Notes: generated from the letters alone by a model not told the origin. A stretch of 64,000 bases of DNA from Gammaproteobacteria bacterium (GCA_016182805.1 JACPFV010000033.1:26364-90363), one strand, 5' to 3'; positions 46,903 through 57,429 are shown, counted from the stretch's first letter. Program-made: numbers and translations.

Positions 46903-49848
46903 TTAGAAGCTCTTGGTCAGGCGCAGATAGGGGAACACCCCCGGCACGTCGTACAGCGAGCTGTCGAAGCTGTTCGCAAAGGCCGTGATCGAGACGGGCG
47001 GGTCCTTGTCGAACAGGTTGTTGATGCCGCCGGTGAGCTGCATGTTCCACCGGCTCAGGTTGTAGCCGACCTGAACGTCGTGGTACGTGGCCGAGCCGAG
47101 GTTGTTGTCGGCGTCGATCACGTTGCCGTCCGCATCGGTCTTGACCACGTCGCACAGGCCGAAGTCTTCGAGACCTTCGCAGTTCTCTTCGAGCTGGTGG
47201 TGGACGTAGCGCAGGCGGTAGTTTGCGCTCCAGGGACCGAAGGCCCAGTCCACGCTGGTGTTCGCCTTCAGGCGCGGGAAGCCCTGGCCCTCGGTGTCGC
47301 CCTGGTTCGAGCCCTCGTACTGCAGCTCGTCGAGACCGCCGGACGCGTTGGCGATGAACTTCGAAAAACGCGTCAGGTACGAGGAATCCACCTTGACCGT
47401 GAACGTGCCGTAGTCGCGCAGCCAGGGCAGCACGTAATCGGCCGCGATGTCCAGACCCTCGACCTTGAGGCCGCCGATGTTCAGGAAGGTGTTGCGGATT
47501 TCCGTGATGCCGCCGGTGTTGGAATTGCGGTCCACCAGGTCGCAGTACAGATCGCCGGCGCCTGCCGTGTAGCACAGGTCCAGGATGTTCTGCGAGCCCA
47601 GGGTGGTGATCGCATTGGTCAGGTCAATGCTGTACCAGTCGAGGTAGATGTTGAGGTCCGGAACGAACTCGGGGCTGTAGACGATGCCTGCGGTGAACGT
47701 ATCCGCCTCTTCCGGCGTCAGGTTCGGGTTGCCGCCCAGACGTTCCAGTTCCTGCGTGTTCAGTTGCTGGTAGTTGGCAGGATCCGACACACCGTCCGCC
47801 TGGCAGCGCGCGGCCACATCGCCGGTCGCGCCCGCGCAGGGGTCGGTGATCTGCGGGTAGCTGTCGGACAGGCCCAGGAACAGGTCGGACACGCCCGGCG
47901 CGCGGAACGCGGTGGACACGGTGCCGCGCACCAGCAAGTCGGCATACGGCTTGTAGCGCACGCCGAACTTGTAGTTCGTGTCGGAGCCGAAGCTGTTGTA
48001 GTCCGAGTAGCGCAGCGCGGCGGAAATGTCGAGCGCGTCCACGCCCTTGATGCCCGACAGCACCGGCACGTTGAACTCGACGTAGGCTTCCTTGACGTTA
48101 TAGCCGCCCGAGGTGGGCAAGCCGCGGTTCGTGCTGGAGGCGCCGGCCTGGACCAGAGGGTCCGGGATGTCCTGGAAGTATTCCTTGCGGTACTCCAGGC
48201 CGTAGGCCATGCCGACCATGCCCGCCGGCAGCGAAACCAGCTCATGCGAGAAGTAGGCGTAGAAGTTGTTCTGGCGCTGCTTCTGCGAGCCCTGGCCGTC
48301 GTAACCCACGTAGCGCAGCATCTCGGACGTCATCGAGCCGGTGCCGGTCGTGCCCTGACCGCCGAACAGGTTCAGCGGCACGCAGCCCGGCGTGTTGTTG
48401 CAGTTCGCGATCGGGCCGACCGCCAGACGCAGGCGATCCACATTGACCAGATTGCGCTGCAAATCCGTATTGCGGCTTTCCGCGAACGTGTAGCCGGCGT
48501 CCCAGGAGACAAAGCGCTCGAACAGGTCGAAGCTGCCCTTGAACCCGCCGCCGAGGCGGTAGGTGTCGACGTTCTGGCTGAAGATGCGCGGGCCAAGGTC
48601 GGTCATGCGGCGGAAAATGACGCCGCCGCCCACGCCGTCCGGGCTGTTCGGATCGGTGCGGCCGATATCCTGCTGGAACGGGTTGAACGGGTTGTCTTCG
48701 GCCACGTATAGCGTGTTGAACGGCGCCGAGGCGAAGTCGCCGACGTCAACCGGCGTTTCCGCGAGCTGCTGCACCGACTTGCGCACGTTGTAGAGGAACT
48801 CGCCCTGGAACGCGAGCGGGTTGCCGAACAGCACGTTGCCGAAGTCGTGGTTGAGCGCGGTGAAGATCGAGGAACGCTCGTTCGGCGTCAGCAGGTAGTT
48901 GATCGGAGCGAAGTTGTAGCGCTTCGAGTTGTTGAAGCCCTCGAAGTCCGCTACTTCCTTGCCGTCTTCGCCGACTTTCAGGGACAGGTTGCAGAAGCCG
49001 TCAGCGCGGCAGGCCAGGCCGTCGCTGACGGTCTGGTCCGGAATGAATACGAAGCGCCCCTGCGGCGTGCGCGAACTGCCGAACACGTTGCCGGTGCCGA
49101 ACAGCGGCTCGCGCGAAATGCGGCGGTCGCCGGCGAACACCTCTTCCTGCAGCACGTAGCTGACATCGGTGAAGATCGAGGTCGCGCCGCTGACGCTGCC
49201 GAGCGAAAAACTCATCAGGTTGCTCTGGCCGTCGCCCTGCGTGTACTGGCCGTACTGCGCGCGCGCTTCGGCGCCGGCGAAGTTCTTGCGCGTGATGATG
49301 TTGACGACGCCGGCCACGGCGTCGGAGCCGTAGACCGCGGAAGCGCCGTCCTTCAGCACTTCGACGCGCTCGATGATCGAAACCGGGATGGTGTTCAGGT
49401 CCACCGAGGCGGTGCTGTTGGAGCGCAGGCCGTTGACCCAGCGGCGGCCGTTGACCAGCACCAGGACGCGGTTCGAGCCGAGGTTGCGCAGGTCGACCTC
49501 GACCGAGCCGTTGCCGCCGTTGTTGACGGCGGTATTGAGCGCGGAACCGGCTTCGGCCAGGTTCTGCAGGAGGTCGCCGATGGAAGTCAGGCCGGTGCGC
49601 TCGATGTCCTCGCGGCCGATGGACAGCACCGGCTGCGCGGTCTCGAAGTCGGTGCGCTTGATGCGCGAGCCGGTGACTTCGATCTCGTCGAGTTGCGTCG
49701 CCTCCTCCTGCGCTGGCGGAGCCTTCTCCTTGCCGCCGACCGGAATGGTCTTGACCTGAGCCGCCGCCATCGACGACCAGCCCCCCGCCAATACGGCCAG
49801 GGCGATCAAGCTCCGGCGCGCACGGAAATACGATTTATTGGAGTTCAT
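46903..49848 (-). CDS. TonB-dependent outer-membrane receptor
   Basis: A 981-residue receptor. A signal peptide (to about residue 31, SSMAAAQ) is followed by a TonB-interacting stretch (ATQLDEIEVTGSRIKRT). The plug domain has SVEVDLRNLGSNRVLVLVNG and GASAVYGSDAVAGVVNIITR, and a 22-strand barrel ends in phenylalanine (LRLTKSF). Cys pairs lie in extracellular-loop regions. The ligand is not deducible; the size and style match receptors common in Xanthomonadales and Nevskiales. It is upstream of, and on the same strand as, the TonB operon, but has its own terminator. Confidence 0.93.
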   Translation of the reverse strand: MNSNKSYFRARRSLIALAVLAGGWSSMAAAQVKTIPVGGKEKAPPAQEEATQLDEIEVTGSRIKRTDFETAQPVLSIGREDIERTGLTSIGDLLQNLAEAGSALNTAVNNGGNGSVEVDLRNLGSNRVLVLVNGRRWVNGLRSNSTASVDLNTIPVSIIERVEVLKDGASAVYGSDAVAGVVNIITRKNFAGAEARAQYGQYTQGDGQSNLMSFSLGSVSGATSIFTDVSYVLQEEVFAGDRRISREPLFGTGNVFGSSRTPQGRFVFIPDQTVSDGLACRADGFCNLSLKVGEDGKEVADFEGFNNSKRYNFAPINYLLTPNERSSIFTALNHDFGNVLFGNPLAFQGEFLYNVRKSVQQLAETPVDVGDFASAPFNTLYVAEDNPFNPFQQDIGRTDPNSPDGVGGGVIFRRMTDLGPRIFSQNVDTYRLGGGFKGSFDLFERFVSWDAGYTFAESRNTDLQRNLVNVDRLRLAVGPIANCNNTPGCVPLNLFGGQGTTGTGSMTSEMLRYVGYDGQGSQKQRQNNFYAYFSHELVSLPAGMVGMAYGLEYRKEYFQDIPDPLVQAGASSTNRGLPTSGGYNVKEAYVEFNVPVLSGIKGVDALDISAALRYSDYNSFGSDTNYKFGVRYKPYADLLVRGTVSTAFRAPGVSDLFLGLSDSYPQITDPCAGATGDVAARCQADGVSDPANYQQLNTQELERLGGNPNLTPEEADTFTAGIVYSPEFVPDLNIYLDWYSIDLTNAITTLGSQNILDLCYTAGAGDLYCDLVDRNSNTGGITEIRNTFLNIGGLKVEGLDIAADYVLPWLRDYGTFTVKVDSSYLTRFSKFIANASGGLDELQYEGSNQGDTEGQGFPRLKANTSVDWAFGPWSANYRLRYVHHQLEENCEGLEDFGLCDVVKTDADGNVIDADNNLGSATYHDVQVGYNLSRWNMQLTGGINNLFDKDPPVSITAFANSFDSSLYDVPGVFPYLRLTKSF

Positions 49849-49881
49849 GCTCCTCTCCACGACCAAGGTTTGTTGTCCCCG

Positions 49882-49907
49882 AAAAATGTTCGGCCCTTGC
49901 GGCCGAA
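49882..49907 (-). terminator. Terminator-like hairpin in the receptor leader
   Basis: On the minus strand TTCGGCC, loop GCAAG, GGCCGAA is followed by CATTTTTC. It begins at or next to the predicted start of the receptor transcript and ends 34 bases before the ATG, so it could act as an attenuator. The rplQ operon upstream has its own terminator. Confidence 0.55.
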
Positions 49908-49914
49908 GGCGCAC

Positions 49915-49943
49915 AAGTTACTGGTTTTCGCGCTCCGACTCAA
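49915..49943 (-). promoter_or_regulatory. Possible promoter of the TonB-dependent receptor gene
   Basis: TTGAGT (49938-49943) and TAACTT (49915-49920) on the minus strand, spaced by 17 bases. RNA would start near 49908, about 60 bases before the ATG. Confidence 0.4.
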
Positions 49944-49993
49944 ATTTTTGTTGCCGAACGCAGACAGGTCGCGGCTGGCGCGAACGGGCGCAC

Positions 49994-50021
49994 AAAGCAA
50001 AACGGGCGCCGTGGCGCCCGT
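49994..50021 (-). terminator. Intrinsic terminator after rplQ
   Basis: ACGGGCGCC (50002-50010) and GGCGCCCGT (50013-50021) form a 9-bp stem followed on the minus strand by TTTGCTTTG. It lies 29 bases after the rplQ stop and closes the alpha operon. Confidence 0.8.
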
Positions 50022-50049
50022 CTTGCTCGATTGCGGACCGCTCTGCCGG

Positions 50050-50460
50050 CTACGCGGCAGCGGCCTCCGCCGCCGGCTTCTGCTCGCCGCCGGCAGCGTC
50101 GCGCGGACGATCCACCAGCTCGATATAGGCCATCGGCGCGTTGTCGCCCGGGCGGAAACCGCAGCGCAGGACGCGCGTGTAGCCGCCGGCGCGCGCCTTG
50201 TAGCGCGGGCCGATCTCGGTAAACAGCTTCTGCACCGCCTCGCGATCGCGCAGGCGCGCGAACACCAAGCGACGGTTGGCGAGCGTATCGGCCTTCGCGC
50301 GCGTGATCAGCGGCTCGGCGACGCGGCGCAGGGTTTTGGCCTTGGCCAGCGTGGTTCGGATCAGTTCGTTCTTGAACAGGGCCACTGCAAGATTCTGCAT
50401 GTTGGCCTTGTGCTGGGCCATGGAGTGGCCCAGGTGGTTGCCGTGTAGACGGTGACGCAT
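50050..50460 (-). CDS. rplQ: 50S ribosomal protein L17
   Basis: A 136-residue L17 with the family opening [20 protein letters not shown] and the conserved [22 protein letters not shown]. The Ala-rich tail after EQKPAAEA is a short species-specific extension. It is the last gene of the alpha operon, 19 bases after rpoA. Confidence 0.97.
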   Translation of the reverse strand: MRHRLHGNHLGHSMAQHKANMQNLAVALFKNELIRTTLAKAKTLRRVAEPLITRAKADTLANRRLVFARLRDREAVQKLFTEIGPRYKARAGGYTRVLRCGFRPGDNAPMAYIELVDRPRDAAGGEQKPAAEAAAA

Positions 50461-50479
50461 GGCTTAGTCTCTGTCTTTT

Positions 50480-51463
50480 TTAGGCCGCGACCTTCGGCGG
50501 CGACCAGTTTTCCAGCTTCATGCCCAGGTCGAGCTCGTGGCGCTTGAGGGCGTCCTTGATCTCGTTGAGCGACTTCTTGCCGAGGTTCGGCGTCTTCATC
50601 AGCTCGGTCTCGGTGCGCTGCACCAGATCGCCGATGTAGTAGATGTTCTCGGCCTTGAGGCAGTTGGCGGAGCGCACGGTCAGTTCCAGGTCGTCGATCG
50701 GACGGAACAGGATCGGCGACAGCTCCTTCTTCTGCGCCTCGGCGGCCTCGGCCGCCTCGGCTTCCAGGTCCACGAACACCGACAACTGGTCGCGCAGGAT
50801 GCGCGCGGCCAGACGGACCGACTCAGCGGCGTCGATGCCGCCGTTGGTCTCGATGTCCAGGATCAGCTTGTCGAGGTCGGTGCGCTGCTCGACGCGGGCG
50901 CGCTCGACGCTGTAGCTGACGCGGCGCACCGGGCTGTAGGAGGCGTCCAGGCGCAGCGCGCCGATGGTGGCATGCTCTTCCTCGGTCAGCGAGCCGGGGC
51001 CGGCGGCGGGCTGGTAGCCGCGGCCGCGCGTGACCTTGAGGCTCATGCTGATCTTGCCGCCGGTGAGGTGGGCGATGACCAGATCCGGGTTGACGATCTC
51101 GACGTCGTGGTCCAGCGCGATGTCGGCGGCGGTGACGACGCCCTTGCCGGACTTCTCCAGCTTGAGCGTGGCGGTCTCGCGCGCGTGCATCTTGACGCCG
51201 ACGTTCTTGATGTTGAGCAGGATGTCCAGCACGTCCTCCTGCACGCCCTCGATCGTCGAGTACTCGTGCACCACGCCGTCGATCTGCACCTCGGTGATGG
51301 CGGCGCCGGGGATGGAGGACAGCAGGATGCGGCGCAGCGCATTGCCCAGCGTGTGGCCGAAGCCGCGTTCCATCGGCTCCAGCGTGATGCGCGCGCGGTT
51401 GGCGGAGACCGGCTCCACCTCGATGTTGCGCGGCTTCAGAAGATCAGTGACATAACCCTGCAT
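50480..51463 (-). CDS. rpoA: RNA polymerase alpha subunit
   Basis: A 327-residue alpha subunit. The assembly domain (about 1-230) includes [20 protein letters not shown]. The C-terminal domain (about 245-320) that contacts UP elements and activators includes [20 protein letters not shown] and [19 protein letters not shown] 51463 is preferred over an in-frame TTG nine bases upstream because GAGAGGTT is correctly placed for it. Confidence 0.98.
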   Translation of the reverse strand: MQGYVTDLLKPRNIEVEPVSANRARITLEPMERGFGHTLGNALRRILLSSIPGAAITEVQIDGVVHEYSTIEGVQEDVLDILLNIKNVGVKMHARETATLKLEKSGKGVVTAADIALDHDVEIVNPDLVIAHLTGGKISMSLKVTRGRGYQPAAGPGSLTEEEHATIGALRLDASYSPVRRVSYSVERARVEQRTDLDKLILDIETNGGIDAAESVRLAARILRDQLSVFVDLEAEAAEAAEAQKKELSPILFRPIDDLELTVRSANCLKAENIYYIGDLVQRTETELMKTPNLGKKSLNEIKDALKRHELDLGMKLENWSPPKVAA

Positions 51464-51496
51464 GGGATACAACCTCTCGGACTGCGGGCGGGTTGA

Positions 51497-52117
51497 TTAC
51501 TTGCTGTACAGCTCGACGACCAGCTGTTCCTGGATGTCGGGCACGATCTGGCTGCGCTCGGGCAGGGCCTTGTACTTGCCCTTCAGCCCCTTCTCGTCCA
51601 CTTCCATCCAGTCGGGGAAGCCGATCTGGGCGGCGACGGACAGCGCCTGCTGGATGCGCGTCTGCTTCTTGGACTTTTCGGACACCTCCACCACGTCGCC
51701 CGGCGCGACCTGATAGGACGGGATGTTGACGGTCTTGCCGTTCACCGTGATCGCCTTGTGGCTCACCAGCTGGCGCGCCTCGGCGCGCGTGGCGGCAAAG
51801 CCCATGCGGTAGACGATGTTGTCCAGGCGCGACTCCAGCATCTGCAGCAGCAGCAGGCCGGTGGAGCCCTTCTTGCCGGACGCCTTCAGGTAGTAATTGC
51901 GGAACTGGCGCTCGAGCACGCCGTACATCTGCTTGAGCTTCTGCTTCTCACGCAGCTGCAGCGCGTAGTCCGACATGCGCTGCTTGCGCTCCCCGTGCTG
52001 GCCGGGAATCTTGTCGAGCTTGCACTTGCTTTCCAGCGAGCGGCCGCGCCCCTTGAGCAGCAGGTCGGCGGCGGCGCGGCGGGACAGCTTGCACTTCGGT
52101 CCAATGTAACGAGCCAT
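51497..52117 (-). CDS. rpsD: 30S ribosomal protein S4
   Basis: A 206-residue S4. It starts [20 protein letters not shown] and has the S4 RNA-binding domain with [20 protein letters not shown]. It ends LVVELYSK as in E. coli. In many bacteria S4 represses the alpha operon by binding its leader. Confidence 0.98.
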   Translation of the reverse strand: MARYIGPKCKLSRRAAADLLLKGRGRSLESKCKLDKIPGQHGERKQRMSDYALQLREKQKLKQMYGVLERQFRNYYLKASGKKGSTGLLLLQMLESRLDNIVYRMGFAATRAEARQLVSHKAITVNGKTVNIPSYQVAPGDVVEVSEKSKKQTRIQQALSVAAQIGFPDWMEVDEKGLKGKYKALPERSQIVPDIQEQLVVELYSK

Positions 52118-52135
52118 GGTTGCGATCTCCTCTCG

Positions 52136-52543
52136 TTACACGCGGCGGCGCTTGGGAGCGCGGCAGCCGTTGTGCGGGATCGGGGTGACGTCGGTGATGT
52201 TGGTGATCTTGAAGCCGCCGGCGTTGAGCGAGCGCACCGCCGACTCGCGGCCCGGACCGGGACCCTTCACGCGCACCTCGAGATTCTTGACGCCATGCTC
52301 GGCCGCGATCGTGCCGGCCTTCTCGGCGGCGACCTGCGCTGCGAACGGCGTGCTCTTGCGCGAGCCCTTGAAGCCCACGGATCCGGCCGTCGCCCACGCC
52401 AGCGTATTGCCCTGGCGGTCGGTGATCAGAATGATCGTGTTGTTGAAGGACGCGTGGATGTGCGCAACGCCGTCGGTGACGTGCTTCTTGACTTTCTTGC
52501 GCTTGGGCGCCGCAGCGGCGCCGGTCGGATTCGGGGTGCTCAT
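52136..52543 (-). CDS. rpsK: 30S ribosomal protein S11
   Basis: A 135-residue S11 with [19 protein letters not shown] and the C-terminal [16 protein letters not shown], both invariant family features. It lies between rpsM and rpsD in the alpha operon. Confidence 0.98.
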   Translation of the reverse strand: MSTPNPTGAAAAPKRKKVKKHVTDGVAHIHASFNNTIILITDRQGNTLAWATAGSVGFKGSRKSTPFAAQVAAEKAGTIAAEHGVKNLEVRVKGPGPGRESAVRSLNAGGFKITNITDVTPIPHNGCRAPKRRRV

Positions 52544-52555
52544 GGGATCCTGCGG

Positions 52556-52918
52556 TTACGAAGACTTCTTGATGGCGCGGCGCGGGCCCTTGCGGGTGCG
52601 CGCGTTGGTGCGGGTGCGCTGGCCGCGCACCGGCAGGCCGCGGCGGTGACGCAGGCCGCGGTAGCAGCCCAGGTCGATCAGGCGCTTGATGCTCATCGAT
52701 ACCTCACGGCGCAGGTCGCCCTCCACCGTGAACTTGGCCACCTCGGTGCGCAGCTTGTCCAGCTCGCCCTCGGTCAGGGACTTGACCTGCGTTTCCGGCT
52801 TGACGCCGGCGCCGGCGCAGATCTTCTTGGCGCGCGTAGCGCCAATGCCGTAGATCGCCCGCAGGGCGATGACGGTGTGCTTGTTCGCCGGGATGTTGAC
52901 ACCCGCGATACGTGCCAT
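52556..52918 (-). CDS. rpsM: 30S ribosomal protein S13
   Basis: A 120-residue S13. It starts [20 protein letters not shown] and has the basic C-terminus [20 protein letters not shown] that contacts the tRNAs in the P site. An 87-base gap separates it from rpmJ and could hold the alpha-operon leader. Confidence 0.98.
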   Translation of the reverse strand: MARIAGVNIPANKHTVIALRAIYGIGATRAKKICAGAGVKPETQVKSLTEGELDKLRTEVAKFTVEGDLRREVSMSIKRLIDLGCYRGLRHRRGLPVRGQRTRTNARTRKGPRRAIKKSS

Positions 52919-53005
52919 GACGGACCTCTTTTACTTAACTTTGCGCGCGAAGAGCCGCGCAGTATATTCCAGAAAGCGGAAACCTTTCAACGAAAGGCTC
53001 GCGCT

Positions 53006-53119
53006 TCAGCCTTGCCTTTGCTTGTGGCGCGCGTCGGTGCAGATCACGCGCACGACGCCGCCGCGGCGAATCACCTTGCAGTTGCGGCACATCTTTTTGA
53101 CGGAAGCTCGAACTTTCAT
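53006..53119 (-). CDS. rpmJ: 50S ribosomal protein L36
   Basis: A 37-residue L36 ([16 protein letters not shown]...). Cys11, Cys14, Cys27 and His32 are all present, so this is the zinc-binding form. It lies between secY and rpsM, its usual place, 47 bases after the secY stop. Confidence 0.97.
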   Translation of the reverse strand: MKVRASVKKMCRNCKVIRRGGVVRVICTDARHKQRQG

Positions 53120-53166
53120 GACGCTCTCTCGATGAATGCTGCGTAAGGCGGACGGATCGACCGCCT

Positions 53167-54513
53167 TCAGCGGGGTGCAACGACGTTGCCGCCCGGGACC
53201 TTGAGGTTGGCCTTCTTCAGCAGGCCCTCGTACTGGTGGGACATCAGGTGCGCCTGGAGCTGCGCCATGAAGTCCATCACCACGACCACCGTGATCAGCA
53301 GCGAGGTGCCGCCGAACGCGAACGGCACGTTCCAGGTGGTGATCAGGATCTCCGGCATCAGGCACACCGCCGTGATGTAGGCGGCGCCGGCCACGGTCAG
53401 GCGGGTCAGCACGGTGTCGATGTACTGGCCGGTATGCTGGCCGGGACGGATGCCCGGAATGAACGCGCCGGACTTCTTCAGGTTCTCGGCCGTCTCGCGC
53501 GAGTCGAACACCAGCGCGGTGTAGAAGAAGCAGAAGAAGACGATCAGGCCGGCGTAGAGCACCGTGTACAGCGCCTCGCCGGGCGACAGCATCGCCGCCA
53601 CGCGCTGCAGCACGCCGCCACCGCCTTCGTCGCCGAAGAAGCGCACGATCGAGGCCGGGAACAGGATGATGGAGCTGGCGAAGATCGGCGGGATCACGCC
53701 GGACATGTTCAGCTTGAGCGGCAGGTGCTGGGTCTGCGCCGCGAACACCTTGCGGCCCTGCTGGCGCCGCGCGTGATGCACCGGGATGCGGCGCTGCGCG
53801 CGCTCGACGAACACGACCGCCCAGGTCACCAGCACCACCAGCGCGAACACGACGATCACCTGAAAGCCGTTCATCGAGCCTTCGCTGACCAGCTGGGCGG
53901 TGGAGCCCAGCGCGCGCGGCAGGTCGGCAACGATGCCGGCGAAGATGATCATGGAAATGCCGTTGCCGACACCGCGCTCGGTGATCTGCTCGCCGAGCCA
54001 CATCAGGAACATCGTGCCGGTGACCAGCGACACCGCAGCGACGAACACGAAGCTGAAGCCGGGGTCGATCGCCACGCCGCTCTTTTGCAGTGCGACGGCG
54101 GCGCCGACGGCCTGGAACGCGGCCAGGGCCAGCGTGCCGTAGCGGGTGTACTTGGTCAGGCGCCGGCGGCCGGACTCGCCTTCCTTCTTGATCTCCTTGA
54201 GCTGCGGGACGACCGCGGCCATGAGCTGCACGATGATGCTGGCGGAGATGTACGGCATCACGCCCAGCGCGAACACCGACAGGCGCTCGAGCGCGCCGCC
54301 GGAGAACATGTTGAACATGTCCAGGATCGTGCCGCGGCTCTGGCTGAACAGGTCCGCGAGCTTGCCCGGATCGATGCCCGGCACCGGGATGAAGGTGCCG
54401 ATACGGAACACGATCAGGGCGCCCAGCAGGAACCACAGGCGCGCCTTGACCTCACCGAGCTTGGTGATGTCAATGCCCATGCCGGGACCGAACTGGGGAG
54501 CGCCTCGTGCCAT
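53167..54513 (-). CDS. secY: Protein translocase subunit SecY
   Basis: The channel subunit of the Sec translocon, 448 residues with ten membrane helices. [16 protein letters not shown] follows helix 1. The plug region and [20 protein letters not shown] of helix 2 are present, as is the cytoplasmic loop with [20 protein letters not shown]. It is in the spc operon after rplO. Confidence 0.97.
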   Translation of the reverse strand: MARGAPQFGPGMGIDITKLGEVKARLWFLLGALIVFRIGTFIPVPGIDPGKLADLFSQSRGTILDMFNMFSGGALERLSVFALGVMPYISASIIVQLMAAVVPQLKEIKKEGESGRRRLTKYTRYGTLALAAFQAVGAAVALQKSGVAIDPGFSFVFVAAVSLVTGTMFLMWLGEQITERGVGNGISMIIFAGIVADLPRALGSTAQLVSEGSMNGFQVIVVFALVVLVTWAVVFVERAQRRIPVHHARRQQGRKVFAAQTQHLPLKLNMSGVIPPIFASSIILFPASIVRFFGDEGGGGVLQRVAAMLSPGEALYTVLYAGLIVFFCFFYTALVFDSRETAENLKKSGAFIPGIRPGQHTGQYIDTVLTRLTVAGAAYITAVCLMPEILITTWNVPFAFGGTSLLITVVVVMDFMAQLQAHLMSHQYEGLLKKANLKVPGGNVVAPR

Positions 54514-54544
54514 ATGTCTCGTCTAGCGTGCTTTTTCCGAAAGT

Positions 54545-54564
54545 CCGGGCCACGGATGGCCCGG
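54545..54564. repeat. GGCCAYGGATGGCC hairpin repeat, copy 3
   Basis: CCGGGCCA (54545-54552), CGGA loop, TGGCCCGG (54557-54564), preceded by CTTTTTCCGAAA. It lies in the gap between rplO and secY inside the spc operon. Confidence 0.7.
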
Positions 54565-54578
54565 TTCCCAACAGGGCG

Positions 54579-55016
54579 TCACTCGCCGATGCTGCCGCCG
54601 GCCGCCGCGACCGCCTCGCGCGCGCCCTTGGAAGCCAGCAGGCCCTTGAGCGCGACCTTGCGCGTCAGGCTGCCGGACTTGATCAGCTTGGCGGTCTGCG
54701 CCTGCGCCGGGACCACGTTGGCGGCCTTGAGCACCGCCAGGTCGATCTCGGTCTCCTTCATCTTCTCGATGTCGGACAGGCGCACCTCGGCCGTCAGCGA
54801 CTTGAGCGCCGAGGTGAAACCGCGCTTGGGCAGGCGGCGCTGGATCGGCATCTGGCCGCCCTCGAAGCCGACCTTATGGTAGCCGCCGGAGCGCGCCTTC
54901 TGGCCCTTGTGGCCGCGGCCCGCCGTCTTGCCCAGGCCCGAGCCGATGCCGCGCGCGACGCGCTTGCGGGCGGTCTTGGAACCCGTCGTGGGCTTCAACT
55001 TGTTGAGCATTTTCAT
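54579..55016 (-). CDS. rplO: 50S ribosomal protein L15
   Basis: A 145-residue L15 with the Gly/Arg/Lys-rich N-terminus [20 protein letters not shown] and [16 protein letters not shown]. It is in the spc operon upstream of secY. Confidence 0.97.
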   Translation of the reverse strand: MKMLNKLKPTTGSKTARKRVARGIGSGLGKTAGRGHKGQKARSGGYHKVGFEGGQMPIQRRLPKRGFTSALKSLTAEVRLSDIEKMKETEIDLAVLKAANVVPAQAQTAKLIKSGSLTRKVALKGLLASKGAREAVAAAGGSIGE

Positions 55017-55021
55017 GGTTC

Positions 55022-55042
55022 GATTCCCGAATCCCGACTCGC
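55022..55042. repeat. Heptanucleotide GATTCCC-like array between rpmD and rplO
   Basis: Three successive 7-base units, GATTCCC, GAATCCC and GACTCGC, fill most of the 30-base gap between rpmD and rplO. They match the arrays at 29522-29593 and, more loosely, 25392. Confidence 0.5.
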
Positions 55043-55046
55043 GGGA

Positions 55047-55259
55047 CTAGATTTCCTCAACCTTCAGCATGAACGCCGACTGCCGCACCATTCCGAGGAC
55101 CGCCGGGGTGGCGTCCAGTTCCACCGAGTGGTGGCGGCGGCGCAGGCCCAGGCCGCGCACGTTGTTCTGGTGCATCGCGAGCTGGCCGGCGCTGGAGCGC
55201 AGCAGCGTCACGCGGATCTTTTTCGCCCCGCCTTTCATAGAATCGTCCTTCTTTGCCAT
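55047..55259 (-). CDS. rpmD: 50S ribosomal protein L30
   Basis: A 70-residue L30 with IRVTLLRSSAGQLAMHQNNV and LGLRRRHHSVEL. From ATG 55259 it has a lysine-rich N-terminal extension (MAKKDDSMKGGAKK) beyond the usual 60 residues; the second Met is an alternative start. Confidence 0.95.
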   Translation of the reverse strand: MAKKDDSMKGGAKKIRVTLLRSSAGQLAMHQNNVRGLGLRRRHHSVELDATPAVLGMVRQSAFMLKVEEI

Positions 55260-55267
55260 GGCGCTTC

Positions 55268-55789
55268 TCAGCCGAGGATTTCTTCGACCGTCTTGCCGCG
55301 CTTGGCGGCGATTTCCGACGGCAGGTTCATGCGGTTCAGCGCGTCCATGGTGGCGCGCACGACGTTGATCGGGTTGCGCGAGCCGAAGCTCTTGGCCAGC
55401 ACGTTCTGCACGCCGGCCACTTCGAGCACGGCGCGCATGGCACCGCCGGCGATGACGCCGGTACCGTCGGAGGCCGGGCGCATCAGGACGCGGGTGGCGC
55501 CGTGCTGGCCGTGGATCTCGTGCTGCAGGGTCATGCCCTTGAGCGGCACCGCGATCATGTTCTTGCGCGCTCGCTCCATCGCCTTCTGGATGGCGACCGG
55601 CACTTCGCGCGCCTTGCCGTAGCCGAAGCCGACGCGGCCGGCGCCGTCGCCGACCACGGTCAGCGCGGCGAAGCCGAGCTGCTTGCCGCCCTTGACCGTC
55701 TTGGAGACGCGGTTGACCGAAACCAGCTTCTCCTTGAAGTCGCCGCCGGACTGGACTTCTTCGATTTGCACGTTGCTGTTGGACGCCAT
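55268..55789 (-). CDS. rpsE: 30S ribosomal protein S5
   Basis: A 173-residue S5 with the N-terminal double-stranded RNA-binding fold ([40 protein letters not shown]) and a C-terminal domain with [18 protein letters not shown]. Its ATG follows the rplR stop by two bases. Confidence 0.98.
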   Translation of the reverse strand: MASNSNVQIEEVQSGGDFKEKLVSVNRVSKTVKGGKQLGFAALTVVGDGAGRVGFGYGKAREVPVAIQKAMERARKNMIAVPLKGMTLQHEIHGQHGATRVLMRPASDGTGVIAGGAMRAVLEVAGVQNVLAKSFGSRNPINVVRATMDALNRMNLPSEIAAKRGKTVEEILG

Positions 55790-55791
55790 GA

Positions 55792-56148
55792 TCAGAACTC
55801 CAGGCCGCCTTCGCGGGCGGCATCGGCCAGCGCCTTGACGCGGCCGTGATACTTGAAACCGGAACGGTCGAACGCGACCTTGGTGATGCCCTTTTCCTTG
55901 GCGCGCTGGGCGATCACGGCGCCGACCTTCTTGGCGGCGTCGACGTTGCCGGTGCCCTTGAGCCCCTGCGCCAGCTCCTTTTCGACCGTGGACGCGGCGA
56001 CCAGCGTGGTGCCGGCGTCGGGCGAAATGATCTGCGCGTAGATGTGCTGCCCGCTGCGGTACACGCACAGGCGGTGCGCGCCCAGCTCGCGGATCTTGTA
56101 GCGCGTGCGCTTGGCGCGGCGCAGGCGGATAGCGTTTTTTTCGTTCAT
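55792..56148 (-). CDS. rplR: 50S ribosomal protein L18
   Basis: A 118-residue L18, the 5S rRNA-binding protein. It has [20 protein letters not shown] near the N-terminus and [20 protein letters not shown] near the end. Confidence 0.98.
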   Translation of the reverse strand: MNEKNAIRLRRAKRTRYKIRELGAHRLCVYRSGQHIYAQIISPDAGTTLVAASTVEKELAQGLKGTGNVDAAKKVGAVIAQRAKEKGITKVAFDRSGFKYHGRVKALADAAREGGLEF

Positions 56149-56162
56149 GGCCGTTTACTCGA

Positions 56163-56693
56163 TTACTTCTTCTTGGCTTCCTTCAGGGAAACCTGCTCGT
56201 TGGAGTAGCGCACACCCTTGCCCTTGTACGGCTCCGGCGAGCGGTAGCTGCGAATCTCCGCGGCGATCATGCCCACGAGCTGCTTGTTGGCGCCCTTGAT
56301 GACGATCTCGGTCTGCGACGGGCACTCGACGGTGATGCCGTCCGGCACCGTGACCTCGACCGGGTGCGAAAGGCCGACCGCGAGGTTCAGCTTCTTGCCC
56401 TGGGCCTGCGCGCGGTAGCCGACGCCCACGAGGGACAGCTTCTTCTCGTATCCGGCGGTCACGCCCTTGATCATGTTGGACAGGTTCGCGCGCGCCGTGC
56501 CGGCGAGCGCGGAATTGGCCTCGATCGATTCCTCGGCGATGCGGGCCTCCTGGCCCTTGACCTCGACCTTGATCTGCGACGGCAGATCCAGCGTCAGGCT
56601 GGACTTCGGGCCCTTGACGGTCAGCGTCTGACCGTTGACCAGCACTTCCACGCCCTTGGGGAGCGTCAACGGCTGTCTAGCGACACGGGACAT
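56163..56693 (-). CDS. rplF: 50S ribosomal protein L6
   Basis: A 176-residue L6 of two similar domains. It starts [17 protein letters not shown] and has the conserved [19 protein letters not shown] near the C-terminus. Confidence 0.98.
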   Translation of the reverse strand: MSRVARQPLTLPKGVEVLVNGQTLTVKGPKSSLTLDLPSQIKVEVKGQEARIAEESIEANSALAGTARANLSNMIKGVTAGYEKKLSLVGVGYRAQAQGKKLNLAVGLSHPVEVTVPDGITVECPSQTEIVIKGANKQLVGMIAAEIRSYRSPEPYKGKGVRYSNEQVSLKEAKKK

Positions 56694-56706
56694 GTTCGTG
56701 CTCTCT

Positions 56707-57102
56707 TTAGGAAACGATGCAGATCACTTCGCCGCCCTGGCCGGCGGCGCGCGCCTGGCGATCGCTCATCACGCCCTTGGACGTGGACACGATCGCGACG
56801 CCCAGGCCGCCCATGACCTTGGGCAGCTCGCCCTTGGCCTTGTACAGGCGCAGCGAGGGCTTGCTGACGCGCTCCAGGCGCTCGATCACCGGCTTGCCCT
56901 GGAAGTACTTCAGGGCGACGGTGATGGTGGCCTTCACGCCGTCCTTCTGCACCATGAAATCGGCGATGTAGCCCTCGTCCTTCAGCACGCGGGCGATCGC
57001 CTCGCGCGCCGTGGAGGACGGGCTGGTGATGGTCTTCTTGCGCGCCCGCTGACCGTTGCGGATGCGGGTCAGGAAGTCGCCAACGGGATCAATAATGCTC
57101 AT
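56707..57102 (-). CDS. rpsH: 30S ribosomal protein S8
   Basis: A 131-residue S8 with [20 protein letters not shown] and the C-terminal [19 protein letters not shown]8 binds 16S rRNA and, in E. coli, represses the spc operon. Confidence 0.98.
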   Translation of the reverse strand: MSIIDPVGDFLTRIRNGQRARKKTITSPSSTAREAIARVLKDEGYIADFMVQKDGVKATITVALKYFQGKPVIERLERVSKPSLRLYKAKGELPKVMGGLGVAIVSTSKGVMSDRQARAAGQGGEVICIVS

Positions 57103-57113
57103 GGTTCAAATCC

Positions 57114-57419
57114 TTACCAGCTCGCCTTCTTCAGGCCCGGCACTTCGCCGCGCATCGCGGCCTCGCGCAGCTTGTGGCGCGCCAGGCCGAACTTCTTGTA
57201 CACGCCGCGCGAGCGGCCCGTGACCTTGCAGCGGTTGCGCTGGCGGGTCTTGGCGGAGTCGCGCGGCAGCTTCTGCAGCGCGATCGCCGCGGCGTACTTC
57301 TCTTCCGGCGTCGCGGTCGCGCCGACGATGGTTTCCTTGAGCTGCTTGCGCTTCTTGGCGTAGCGGGCCGCGAGCTTGGCGCGCTTGATCTCGCGGTTGA
57401 TCATGTTGGTCTTGGCCAT
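57114..57419 (-). CDS. rpsN: 30S ribosomal protein S14
   Basis: A 101-residue S14 of the long form without zinc-binding cysteines. It has the basic C-terminus [20 protein letters not shown]. Confidence 0.98.
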   Translation of the reverse strand: MAKTNMINREIKRAKLAARYAKKRKQLKETIVGATATPEEKYAAAIALQKLPRDSAKTRQRNRCKVTGRSRGVYKKFGLARHKLREAAMRGEVPGLKKASW

Positions 57420-57429
57420 GGCTCGCGTC

